37,457 nucleotides of DNA. It comes from Verrucomicrobiia bacterium (GTDB lineage Bacteria > Verrucomicrobiota > Verrucomicrobiia > Limisphaerales > UBA11358). The notes under the pieces were generated by a model that did no database searches, was not told the DNA's origin, and saw only the letters and a program-made list of their open reading frames with translations. The stretch is taken from positions 1 through 37,457 of the forward strand of contig JANWKE010000079.1 of NCBI GenBank assembly GCA_025451535.1, read 5' to 3'. Position 1 is the stretch's first letter. Every line of letters starts with the position of its first letter. Below, in pieces: positions 26,562 to 34,849 of the stretch. Both the position numbers and the translations under genes were made by a program.

Positions 26562-27905
26562 TTACAACGGCAATCCGGGCTTTTTCAGAAATTCCGTTTC
26601 CACCGAGTGTTTGGTGATTTTCAGGCGCGCCACGCGTGGGCCGTCCATTTCCTCCACCCGCAACTCGTAAGGGCCGGCCCTCACGATGTCGCCGGCCTTG
26701 GGAAAGCCGCTGAGCTTGCGCGTCATCCAGCCGCTGGCGGTGGCGATGCCCTCCTCGTGCGGCGTTTCGCCGATGATTTTTTCCAGGCCATGCAACGGCA
26801 GGGTGCCGGCGGCTTCCCAGACATTTTCATCCACCCGCACCAGTTCCGGCTTTTCCTGGTCGAATTCGTCCTGAATCTGGCCGACAAGTTCTTCCAGCAC
26901 ATTCTCCAGCGTCACGATGCCAACGGTGCCGCCGTATTCATCCACGACGATGGCGAAGTGCAATTTTCGTTCAAGAAACAGCTGCAGCAGTTTTTCCAGC
27001 CGCCCGGTTTCAGGAACGTAAACCAGCTTGCGCGCCACCGGCAGCAAATCCGCCGCCGGCCGCGCCGGACCCCGCGCGGCCGGATAAAGGTCCTTGATGT
27101 GTACCACGCCACGCGTCTTGTCCAGGTTGCCGTTTTCGCAAAGCGGGAAGCGCGAGTAACGCGTTTCTTCCGCCAGCGCCAGGCAGTCGGCCAGCGTTGC
27201 ATTGGTATCGAAGGCGGTGATTTCGTGACGCGGTCGCATGACTTCGCGCACGATGCGATGCCGTAGATCCAGTGCGTTCAGAATGAGATCGCGGCCGCCC
27301 GCCGCGCTCCGGGTCGTGGCCAGCACGAGGCGCAATTCCTCCTCCGAAGGCGCGGTGCGCAGTTCCTCTGCGGAAAAGCCCAGCCGCCGCACCACCAGCT
27401 GGGACGAGTGTTGCAGCAGCCAGATGAACGGATAGGACAAGCGGTAAAACCAGTTCAATGGTCCGGCGACCCACAACGATGTCTGCAACGTGCGCCGGAT
27501 GGCAATCGCCTTGGGCACCAGCTCGCCGGCCACAATCAGCAAATAACAGTTCACGAAGAAGCCGACACCGATGGCGATGCCACGTTGGGCCTCCGCCGAA
27601 GTGATTTTGAGCAGGTCAAAGAGGGGAGCCAGCAAGTCGCGGAACACCGGTTCGATCACCACGCCGAGCGCCATGCTCACGAGCGTGATGCCGAATTGCG
27701 TCGTGCTGATATAGGTGTCGATGCGCGCGAGGATGTGCCGCGCCATTTTAGCGCGGCGATTGCCTTTGGCCGCCAGCGACGCCAGTTGCGTGTCCCGGAT
27801 GCGCACGAGGGCCAGTTCCGCCGCGACAAAAAAGGCGTTCAATAGCACGAGCACAACCACCAACAGCAGGTTCAAGCCGTTGTGGATCAGCGGGTCAGGA
27901 TTCAC
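26562..27905 (-). CDS. CNNM/CBS/CorC membrane protein (third of three)
   Basis: The 447-residue product has the DUF21/CNNM membrane domain (about 10-195), a CBS pair (about 215-335) with VVDEYGGTVGIVTLENVLEE, and a C-terminal CorC_HlyC domain (about 350-440). CNNM proteins are linked to Mg2+ or Co2+ efflux and are often mislabelled as hemolysins. It is the last of three consecutive paralogues and overlaps the second by 4 nt (27902-27905). The overlap points to one operon and coupled translation. Confidence 0.9.
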   Translation of the reverse strand: MNPDPLIHNGLNLLLVVVLVLLNAFFVAAELALVRIRDTQLASLAAKGNRRAKMARHILARIDTYISTTQFGITLVSMALGVVIEPVFRDLLAPLFDLLKITSAEAQRGIAIGVGFFVNCYLLIVAGELVPKAIAIRRTLQTSLWVAGPLNWFYRLSYPFIWLLQHSSQLVVRRLGFSAEELRTAPSEEELRLVLATTRSAAGGRDLILNALDLRHRIVREVMRPRHEITAFDTNATLADCLALAEETRYSRFPLCENGNLDKTRGVVHIKDLYPAARGPARPAADLLPVARKLVYVPETGRLEKLLQLFLERKLHFAIVVDEYGGTVGIVTLENVLEELVGQIQDEFDQEKPELVRVDENVWEAAGTLPLHGLEKIIGETPHEEGIATASGWMTRKLSGFPKAGDIVRAGPYELRVEEMDGPRVARLKITKHSVETEFLKKPGLPL

Positions 27906-28891
27906 AATTTCACCTCGCCGAACATGACTTTGAGGATGTCTTCCAACGTGACCACGCCCGATTCGTGCCGGTCGCGTCCCAATACGATGGCCAGCCGTTC
28001 ACCGGCGCGCTGCATCCGCCGCAGCGCGACTTCCAGGCGCGTGTCCTCGTCCAAAAACAACGCCGGGGTCATGTGGGCGGCGGCGGGCTTCTGCAAATCC
28101 AGATCATCACGGAACAGCAGCGACCCCAGGATCAACAATCCGGCAATGCGCCGTTGCCCGGCGCGGGTTTCCCAGACCGGCAGGCGCGAAAATTTGCGTT
28201 CGCGCGCGAGGGCCAGCGCAGGGCCGATGGGCGTCTGGGTTTCAACCGTCACCACCTGGGCCAGGGGCATGGCGATTTGCCGGACGGTGAAATTCTGCAA
28301 ATCGAGCACACGATTGATCATGGCGCGTTCGCCGGTCGTGAAGGCTTGCGCCGATTCCTGCATGACCGCGCGCATTTCTTCGCGATTGCCGAAGGGCCGG
28401 CCGGTAAAAGCGTGCCCGCCGGTCCAGCGCAGCACCCCCGCCGCCGTCGTTTCGACTACCGCGACCAGGGGACGCAGGACAAAATGAACGGGCCGGAAAA
28501 TCCGGGCCGCCGAAAGGCACAACTGGTTGGGATGCGCGCGAAACAGCATTTTGGGCAGCAGATCGAACAGCGCGTAGAACAAAAAAACGATTACGGCAAA
28601 GAGGCCGGTGATTAAAAGGTAACGTCCCGGGAACCGGTCGTGGAGATGGGCCACCACCCAGCCGAGGATGATGAAGTTGGCGAGGGTGTTGCCGACCAGA
28701 ATCGTCCAGAGAAAATTCTCCGGATGTTCGAGAAAATCGTGGAGCAGTTTGGCCGAGGGCCGGCCCGCGCGGGCCAGATGCCGCACCCGCAGCCGGTTCA
28801 GCGCAAACACGCCCGCCTCCATGCCCGACAAGAGAAACGACAGGGCCAGGCACGCCACCAGAAACAGCCCGGTTAGTATTGAGGTTTCCAT
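27902..28891 (-). CDS. CNNM/CBS membrane protein lacking CorC domain (second of three)
   Basis: The 329-residue product has the DUF21 membrane domain (about 1-185, starting METSILTGLFLVACLALSFL) and a CBS region ending in SGVVTLEDILKVMFGEVKL. It stops there: the CorC_HlyC domain of the two paralogues is missing. I see no frameshift: the next gene starts 4 nt before this stop. The CBS middle is divergent from its neighbours (LGRDRHESG in place of DEYGGT). It starts 2 nt after the end of the first paralogue. It may act as a partner or a regulatory subunit; this is inference. Confidence 0.88.
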   Translation of the reverse strand: METSILTGLFLVACLALSFLLSGMEAGVFALNRLRVRHLARAGRPSAKLLHDFLEHPENFLWTILVGNTLANFIILGWVVAHLHDRFPGRYLLITGLFAVIVFLFYALFDLLPKMLFRAHPNQLCLSAARIFRPVHFVLRPLVAVVETTAAGVLRWTGGHAFTGRPFGNREEMRAVMQESAQAFTTGERAMINRVLDLQNFTVRQIAMPLAQVVTVETQTPIGPALALARERKFSRLPVWETRAGQRRIAGLLILGSLLFRDDLDLQKPAAAHMTPALFLDEDTRLEVALRRMQRAGERLAIVLGRDRHESGVVTLEDILKVMFGEVKL

Positions 28892-28893
28892 TT

Positions 28894-30129
28894 CTATTTC
28901 ACGGTTTCCACCAGCAATTCCCGGACGCGCCGGTCGTCCACCACCTGTGCGGTCAGTTTCAGGCCATTGAACGTCGTGGATTCACCGGCATCAGGGACCA
29001 CCCCCAGCAAATGCACGAGCAACCCGCCCATCGTTTCGGCTTCGGCCACGACGCTCAGCGCGGGAAATTCACGGCGAAAATCGTCCAGCCGCATGGTGCC
29101 ATTCACCCGCCAGCGCCCGGGTGTCAGTTTTTCCATCACGAAGCCTTCCGGCTGCCGTACTTCGGCGCGGATTTTGCCGACGATCTGGCCCAGAATGTCT
29201 TCCATGGTCACGATGCCGGCCGTGCTGCCGAATTCATCCAACACCACGGCCAGGCCGCGCTGCTGTTTTTGCAGGCTTTGGAACAATTGCAGCAAATTCA
29301 TCGTCTCCGGCACGAACGACGGAAATTCAATCGCGTCGGCCAGATCAATCTTCGGGTCGAGCAGCAACGCGCGCGTGTTCAGAATTCCGACGATGGTGTC
29401 CGGTGTTTCGTCGTAGATCGGCAGGCGGCGGTGTTTGAATTTTCTCGCGGCGGCAATCATCGCTTCGACTGTCGCGTCGTCCGAAATGCACGCCATGCCG
29501 GTGCGTGGCCGCATCACGTCGCGCACCATGCGCTGATCCAGGCTGACGATCTGCAGGATGATTTCCTTTTCCGATTCGGCCAGCGTGCCCTGCTGGTACG
29601 CCATTTCGAGCAGTTCGTGATATTCCCCGTCAGTGAGCGCGGGCGTTGGTTTCACGAACTGGGGCGCAACCAGTTTCAAAATGAGCTCGTTAATTTTCTG
29701 CGCCGCGTAACTCAAGGGGGTGGTGGTCTTTTGGCAAAGCAGCAGCAGCCAGCCGATGCGCCGCGCCCAGCGTTCCGGCTGGCGCACGGCCAGCGTTTTG
29801 GGGACGACTTCGCAGCCGATGAGAATCAGGGCCAACAACAGGACCACCGTCAGCACGAACGGCCACCGGCCGTCAAACACCATCTGCAACGCCACCGCGA
29901 GCATGGCGGCATTGGCGAAGGTGTTACCGAGCGCCATGGTGGCCAGCAACTCCTGCGGCTGTTCGAGCAGCCGCGCCAAGACGGCGCCGGCCCGCGGATG
30001 GTGTTCCGCCAGTTGACGCGCCTGCCATTTGCTGAGGGAAAGCAACGCCGCCTCGGCCAGCGCGAAAAAGAAACTCGCGCCGGCAGAAATCGAGATCACC
30101 ACCACCGCCGTCACCACCGCGGGCTCCAT
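28894..30129 (-). CDS. CNNM/CBS/CorC membrane protein (first of three)
   Basis: The 411-residue product has the DUF21 membrane domain (about 5-190), a CBS pair (about 200-330) with VLDEFGSTAGIVTMEDILGQ, and a CorC_HlyC domain (about 340-405). It is the complete paralogue in the tandem set. It is the first gene of the three and has a TAG stop. Mg2+ or Co2+ transport is the family-level prediction. Confidence 0.9.
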   Translation of the reverse strand: MEPAVVTAVVVISISAGASFFFALAEAALLSLSKWQARQLAEHHPRAGAVLARLLEQPQELLATMALGNTFANAAMLAVALQMVFDGRWPFVLTVVLLLALILIGCEVVPKTLAVRQPERWARRIGWLLLLCQKTTTPLSYAAQKINELILKLVAPQFVKPTPALTDGEYHELLEMAYQQGTLAESEKEIILQIVSLDQRMVRDVMRPRTGMACISDDATVEAMIAAARKFKHRRLPIYDETPDTIVGILNTRALLLDPKIDLADAIEFPSFVPETMNLLQLFQSLQKQQRGLAVVLDEFGSTAGIVTMEDILGQIVGKIRAEVRQPEGFVMEKLTPGRWRVNGTMRLDDFRREFPALSVVAEAETMGGLLVHLLGVVPDAGESTTFNGLKLTAQVVDDRRVRELLVETVK

Positions 30130-30181
30130 AGGGACAATCTAAAGCGAAAAGGCCGAACGTTAAAGCGTTAAAGGGTTGAAA

Positions 30182-30217
30182 CGTTGAAGCGTGGGAATGG
30201 GCGTCTCCGCTTCAACG
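30182..30217. repeat. Hairpin repeat before the CNNM operon
   Basis: 'cgttgaagcg' (30182-30191) pairs with 'cgcttcaacg' (30208-30217) around a 16-nt loop. The adjacent 'gttaaagcgttaaagggttg' at about 30159-30178 adds further related units. The gttgaag unit is shared with the gluQ repeat. It ends just before the acpS stop codon at 30220. Confidence 0.7.
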
Positions 30218-30219
30218 CA

Positions 30220-30597
30220 TCACGCTTCCAAGACGGCCATGGCCGCGGCGTAATTCGCGGTATGGCTCAAGCTGACCAGCAACCGTTTCGCCCCACGGGA
30301 GGCAGACAATTGTTCACCCTTGCCATGCAACACCACCAATGGTTCGCCGGATTCTCTGCGCCGGATTTCCATGTCCTGCCAGCCGAGCGCCGCGCCAATG
30401 CCGGTGCCGAACGCCTTGGAGATGGCTTCCTTGGCCGCGAACCGCGCCGCCAGGAACGGGGCGGGGTTCTTGTGCGACCGGCAATACGCGATTTCATCCG
30501 GCAGCAAAATCCGGTTCACAAAGCGCTCGCCGAATTTCTCGTAGGACGCGGCGATGCGCGCCACCTCGATAATGTCGATGCCAACGCCCAGGATCAT
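30220..30597 (-). CDS. acpS: Holo-[acyl-carrier-protein] synthase
   Basis: AcpS transfers 4'-phosphopantetheine from CoA to the acyl carrier protein. The 125-residue product has the two signature motifs GVGIDIIEVARI with metal ligand Asp8 and FAAKEAISKAFGTG with Glu57. The length is typical. It is preceded by pdxJ on the same strand with about 60 nt between them; pdxJ-acpS order is common in bacteria. The C-terminus is intact up to MAVLEA. Confidence 0.95.
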   Translation of the reverse strand: MILGVGIDIIEVARIAASYEKFGERFVNRILLPDEIAYCRSHKNPAPFLAARFAAKEAISKAFGTGIGAALGWQDMEIRRRESGEPLVVLHGKGEQLSASRGAKRLLVSLSHTANYAAAMAVLEA

Positions 30598-30656
30598 TTG
30601 GATTTACGATTTACGATTTGCGCCTGGCCCGCAAGGAAACTCGCGGGCAGGAATGC

Positions 30657-31436
30657 TTATCCGCGATAATCTTTCATCAAACGCAACATGTCTTTGACAG
30701 CGGATTCCAGCCCGACCAGAACTGCCCGGCTGACAATGCTGTGGCCGATGTTCAATTCCACCAGATGCGGGGCGGCAAACAAGGTGGGCAGATTTTCGTA
30801 GTTCAACCCGTGTCCGGCGTTCACCTTCAATCCGAGTGCATGCGCCTGTTTGGCGCCCGAAATCAAACGCTGTAATTCGGGTAAATCGGTGGGGCGAGCG
30901 TCCTCGCGAGCCGGCTCGTCAGTAGCCTCGACCCACCGATGGAATTCCTCCGCGAACTGGCCGGTGTGCAATTCCACAAACTGGCTGCCAACCCGCGCGC
31001 TGGCTTCGATCTGCTTTTCATCAGGTGCGATGAACAAACTTACCTCAATGCCGGCGTCGTTCATTTTCTGGCGCGTTTCGGTCAGGGAACTTTCCGCGCC
31101 GGCCACCTCCAGCCCGCCCTCGGTCGTAACTTCCGTCCGCCGCTCCGGCACGATACAGACAATGTCCGGCTTCAATTTCAGCGCAATGGTGATGATTTCC
31201 GGTACGTTGGCCATTTCGAGGTTCAAGCGGGTTTTGACCGTTTCGCGCAGTTTCCAGATGTCACGATCCTGCATGTGCCGGCGGTCTTCGCGCAGGTGCG
31301 CGGTGATGCCGTGCGCGCCGGCGGCTTCGCAAATCCGCGCGGCGGCGACGGGATCCGGCTCGCCGAATCCGCGTCCACGATAACGCGCTTCGCGAACCGT
31401 CGCCACGTGATCAATGTTAACGCCCAGTTTGAGCAT
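30657..31436 (-). CDS. pdxJ: Pyridoxine 5'-phosphate synthase
   Basis: PdxJ makes pyridoxine 5'-phosphate from 1-deoxyxylulose 5-phosphate and 3-amino-1-hydroxyacetone phosphate. The 259-residue product has the signature [15 protein letters not shown] (about 3-17), [26 protein letters not shown] and [14 protein letters not shown]. Residues about 166-184 (with [15 protein letters not shown]) are encoded by a palindromic repeat and make it longer than the usual 235-245. The insertion falls in a helix-loop region, not in the active site. It is likely co-transcribed with acpS. Confidence 0.94.
   Translation of the reverse strand: MLKLGVNIDHVATVREARYRGRGFGEPDPVAAARICEAAGAHGITAHLREDRRHMQDRDIWKLRETVKTRLNLEMANVPEIITIALKLKPDIVCIVPERRTEVTTEGGLEVAGAESSLTETRQKMNDAGIEVSLFIAPDEKQIEASARVGSQFVELHTGQFAEEFHRWVEATDEPAREDARPTDLPELQRLISGAKQAHALGLKVNAGHGLNYENLPTLFAAPHLVELNIGHSIVSRAVLVGLESAVKDMLRLMKDYRG
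30885..30940. repeat. In-frame palindromic repeat inside pdxJ
   Basis: The ends 'atcggtggg' (30885-30893) and 'cccaccgat' (30932-30940) are perfect inverted copies. The interior contains 'gcgagcgtcctcgcgagcc', a further hairpin-like segment. The element codes for roughly 18 residues of PdxJ that are not part of the usual family length. It is unlike the gluQ/panE unit, so it is a separate repeat family. Confidence 0.75.
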
Positions 31437-31507
31437 AAAATCAACTTGCGGCCGCGGTAAGGGTACCGCAAAACGTTTCCTGTGCCAAAAGCGCTGTCGA
31501 TTGGCAA

Positions 31508-32017
31508 ATGCAATTACATTCTAATTGCCCCGCGGTACCGAATCCGGTTTTCTTTGGCGTGCCGAACGTCCGCCTGTTTTTCAAATACTGGTTGCCGGTA
31601 GTAGTCTGGATGGCGGTGATTTTCACCGCCTCCGGCGACACGCATTCCTACGAACATTCGTCGCGACTCATTGCGCCGTTGTTATACTGGCTGTTTCCAC
31701 ATATCCCGGCAAACACGGTTGACTGGGTTGTCTTCATCGCCCGCAAATGCGCGCATCTGGCCGAGTATTCCGTGTTTGCGTTGCTGCTCTGGCGCGCGTT
31801 TCGCCGCCCACAAAGAAACTATCCGCGTCCATGGAACTGGCGTGAAGTGGGGTGGGTGCTGCTGATCGTGGCATTGTACGCGGCGACCGACGAGTTTCAT
31901 CAAATTTTCGTGGCGACACGCACGCCTGCCGTGCATGATGTTGTCATTGACACCCTTGGTGGGGCGGCAGGTTTGTTCGCACTTTGGCTTATTGGCTGCT
32001 GGCAAAAACGCTGGTAA
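31508..32017 (+). CDS. VanZ-like membrane protein
   Basis: The 169-residue product has about four transmembrane segments and the VanZ-like signature: [30 protein letters not shown] and [20 protein letters not shown], then DTLGGAAG. VanZ proteins occur in many bacteria and are not by themselves a resistance marker. The start is uncertain: an in-frame GTG at 31559 would start just before the first membrane helix. A 19-bp dyad overlaps the ATG. The gene ends 9 nt before comEC, likely in one operon. Confidence 0.87.
   Translation: MQLHSNCPAVPNPVFFGVPNVRLFFKYWLPVVVWMAVIFTASGDTHSYEHSSRLIAPLLYWLFPHIPANTVDWVVFIARKCAHLAEYSVFALLLWRAFRRPQRNYPRPWNWREVGWVLLIVALYAATDEFHQIFVATRTPAVHDVVIDTLGGAAGLFALWLIGCWQKRW
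31510..31528. promoter_or_regulatory. Dyad at the VanZ start region
   Basis: 'gcaatta' (31510-31516) and 'taattgc' (31522-31528) form a perfect dyad around 5 nt. It lies between the divergent pdxJ and VanZ genes, so it could be an operator if translation starts at the downstream GTG. No evidence beyond position. Confidence 0.3.
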
Positions 32018-32026
32018 TCTTATGAC

Positions 32027-34441
32027 GTGAGACGTCCGCTGGTCAGCGTCGTTTCGTGCTACACCGTTGGTCTGCTGCTCGCCGAAATTTTTCATCCGCC
32101 ACTCGGCGTGCTGTTTGCCATCACCTTTGTCGTTCTCGTCCTCGGTTTTGCCCTCGAAAAATTCCGTCCCTGGCTGATCTGGCTGCTGATTGCGCTGATT
32201 GGTTGGACGAATCTCGCCGACCGTACCACCGTCATTTCGCCGCATGACCTGCGTGCGTTGCTCGGCCATGACACCGCCATCGTGGCCGTGCGCGGCACTT
32301 TGCTGGAAACCCCGCACGTTAAAATCGTCGAACGCGACAACCAGGAAATCGAACACTCGTTGGCCCGGGTCAGAGTTGCCGGACTGCATCGGGAAGAAAG
32401 CTGGCAGCCGGCCACTGGCGAAATCATCGTTACCACGCCCGCCCCGTTGCCCGCCAATTTCTTTGCCGGCCAGCCGGTGGAAGTCACGGGCGTCATGGCC
32501 CGGCCGCCGTCGCCGCTGGCCGAGGGACTTTTTGATTATCGCAACTATCTCGAAACCCGCGGAATCTATTACCAACTCAGGACCGGCTCCACCAACGACT
32601 GGCAATTACGGGCGCCGGTGTTGGCCAATCCACCGTCGACTGACCGGTTTTTAAACTGGTCGAAGCAAACCCTCGCGCTGGGGCTGCCGGTTGAAGACGA
32701 ACCGCTGCGCCTGCTTTGGGCCATGACCCTCGGCTGGCGAACGGCCTTCACCGGCGACATCAGCGAACCGTTCCTGCGCGCCGGCACAATGCACTTGTTC
32801 GCCATTGATGGACTGCGTATTGCCCTGATTTCCGGAATGCTCGTGGCGTTGCTTCGTGTGCTGCAGGTTTCCCGTGGCTGGTGTGGTGTCGTGGCCATTC
32901 CAGTCATCTGGTTTTACACCGCGGCGACCGGCTGGGAATCCTCCGCCATCCGCGCTTCGGTGATGATGACCATCGTGCTGGGCGGCTGGGCGTTGAAACG
33001 GCCCGGCGACACGATTAATTCACTTGCCGCGGCGGCATTCCTCATTTTGTTGTGGGAACCGCGGCAGCTTTTTGAAGCCAGCTTCCAACTTTCGTTTTTT
33101 GTTGTGCTCATCATCGCGCTGATGTTGGTGCCGTTGAACCGGCTCGTTGACCGGTGGTTGCGACACGATCCGCTCTTGCCGGAGGAACTGCTTCCACGCT
33201 GGCGGCGCGCGGCCACCACGACCTTACGGATGCTGGGGCGTTATTGCGCGCTTTCGTTCGCGGCCTAGGCCGGCTCCCTCCCGCTCGCGGCAAAATATTT
33301 TCATCTGTTCAGTCCGGTCTCGACCCTCGCCAACATGGTCGCCGTGCCGCTGGGCACCCTGGCCCTGATGAGCAATCTCGGTGCGCTTCTCTGCGGTACC
33401 TGGCTGCCCTGGGTAACGGGATTGTTCAACCATAGTGCGTGGTTTTTCATGGTGGCGATGACGTGGGTCAGCGAAGTTTCCACCAAAATTCCGGGCGCTT
33501 TCTTCTACGTACCCGAACCGTCGTGGTGGGAAATCGGGCTTTATTATACCTTGCTGGTCGGTGGGTTGAGCGGCTGGTTATGGGCGCCAGGACGAAGGAT
33601 TTGGAGCGCGGCGGCCCTGGTTTTGATCGTCGCCGGTTATGTCTGGCACTGGCAAACTACGCGCGACGAAATCAAACTGACCGTCCTGCCGCTCAACGGC
33701 GGTCATTCGGTGTTTGTGGACGCGCCGGGGCGGAAAAATGACTGGCTGGTGGATTGCGGGAACGACAAGGCCGTCGAGTTCACCCTCAAGAATTTTCTCC
33801 GTGGGCAAGGCGTGAACCGGATTCAACGCCTGGTTTTGACCCACGGCGATTTAAAAGCCATCGGTGGCGTGGAACAACTCGACCAGCTTTTCGGCGTCAG
33901 CGAACTTTGGACCAGTCCCGCGAAGTTTCGCTCGACGGCCTACCGCGACGCCGTCTCCGAATTTGAAAAACCACCGGCCCGGCACAAAATTTTCAATTGT
34001 GGCGATGCCGCCGGCCGCTGGCGGGTGTTACATCCGGCCACCCGGGATAATTTCCCGCGCGCAGACGACAATGCGCTGGTATTGTCCGGTGATTTTTCCG
34101 GTGTAAAAATCCTTCTTCTGTCCGACCTGGGACGCCACGGTCAAAGTTCCTTGCTGGCACGCACCAACGATTTGCACGTGGACATCGTGATTGCCGGGTT
34201 GCCGAACGCTGACGAGCCGCTCGCCGACGAATTGCTGGAAGCGATTCAACCGAAGGTGATTGTGGTTGCCGATTCGGAATTTCCTGCGCCGCGCCGCGCC
34301 GCCCATGAGTTGAAGGAACGGTTGGCCGGACGCAACGCGCCGGCGATTTATACGCGCACTGCCGGGGCGGTGACGATTCTGGCGCGCCCGAACAATTGGG
34401 AGTTACGGACGATGGATGGGCAGAAATTGACCTCTCCGTAG
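32027..34441 (+). pseudogene. comEC: ComEC/Rec2 DNA-uptake channel, interrupted by an in-frame TAG
   Basis: ComEC is the inner-membrane channel for transforming DNA. The reading frame runs from GTG at 32027 to TAG at 33266-33268, then continues in the same frame to TAG at 34439-34441; together about 804 codons, a normal ComEC length. The first part has the N-terminal OB-like/DUF4131 region and the Competence membrane domain (MHLFAIDGLRIALISGMLVA). The second part has the remaining helices and a beta-lactamase-like domain (LPLNGGHSVFVDAPG, LVLTHGDLKAIGGVEQL). The metal-binding HxHxDH is degraded. The flanking family pattern is S-x-A-A-W-x-G-S-x-P, so TAG may replace TGG (Trp). Possible causes are a nonsense mutation, an assembly error or suppression. 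Confidence 0.85.
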
Positions 34442-34500
34442 CAGCGGGTGTGAATCCGCTCATGCTTTGCACGAAAAATTAGGGCCGGTTCACGTCGGTC
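34438..34500. repeat. Two-hairpin repeat between convergent genes, copy 2
   Basis: It starts 'gtagcagcgggtgtgaatcc' and has the same two-part layout as 17996-18056: an agcgg/ccgct hairpin, then a gccgg...cgtcgg segment. It overlaps the ends of comEC and folB. It supplies the TAG of comEC and lies around the TGA of folB. Confidence 0.7.
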
Positions 34501-34849
34501 GCCACCTTTTTTTGGCGGTGACCACCGAAACATGCCGTGCCTGTGGGATCGGAAATTTTTTGACCTCGACCATGACACTTTGCGGTTTGAATTCAGCCAG
34601 AATCATATCGGCGAGATCGACGGCCAGTTTTTCGATGAGCTTCCACTCGCGCCCGTCGCCGAACTTCAACAGCCGTTGCGAGACCGCGAAATAATCAATC
34701 GTGTCGGCGATACCGTCGGATTTCGCCGCCTTTGAAAAAACGCAATCCATTTCCACCGTCAGCAACAAACGTTGCGGCCGGGTGCGTTCCTCGTCCGGCA
34801 CGCCGACGTGGTAAGAAACTTCGAGATCAACAATGGAGATTCGGGACAT
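34490..34849 (-). CDS. folB: Dihydroneopterin aldolase
   Basis: FolB cleaves 7,8-dihydroneopterin in folate synthesis. The 119-residue product has the family start SRISIVDLEVSYHVGVPDEE with a conserved Glu, and the catalytic Lys region VEVKKFPIPQARHVSV. The length is typical. Its ATG directly follows the stop of the HAD-Nudix gene with no gap (TAA then ATG on the minus strand). No other folate gene is in the window. The C-terminus runs into a repeat element. Confidence 0.93.
   Translation of the reverse strand: MSRISIVDLEVSYHVGVPDEERTRPQRLLLTVEMDCVFSKAAKSDGIADTIDYFAVSQRLLKFGDGREWKLIEKLAVDLADMILAEFKPQSVMVEVKKFPIPQARHVSVVTAKKRWRPT

Noticed and set aside
31508-32017. VanZ-like gene as a glycopeptide resistance marker
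   Set aside because: VanZ-like proteins are common and no vanHAX-type genes are present.
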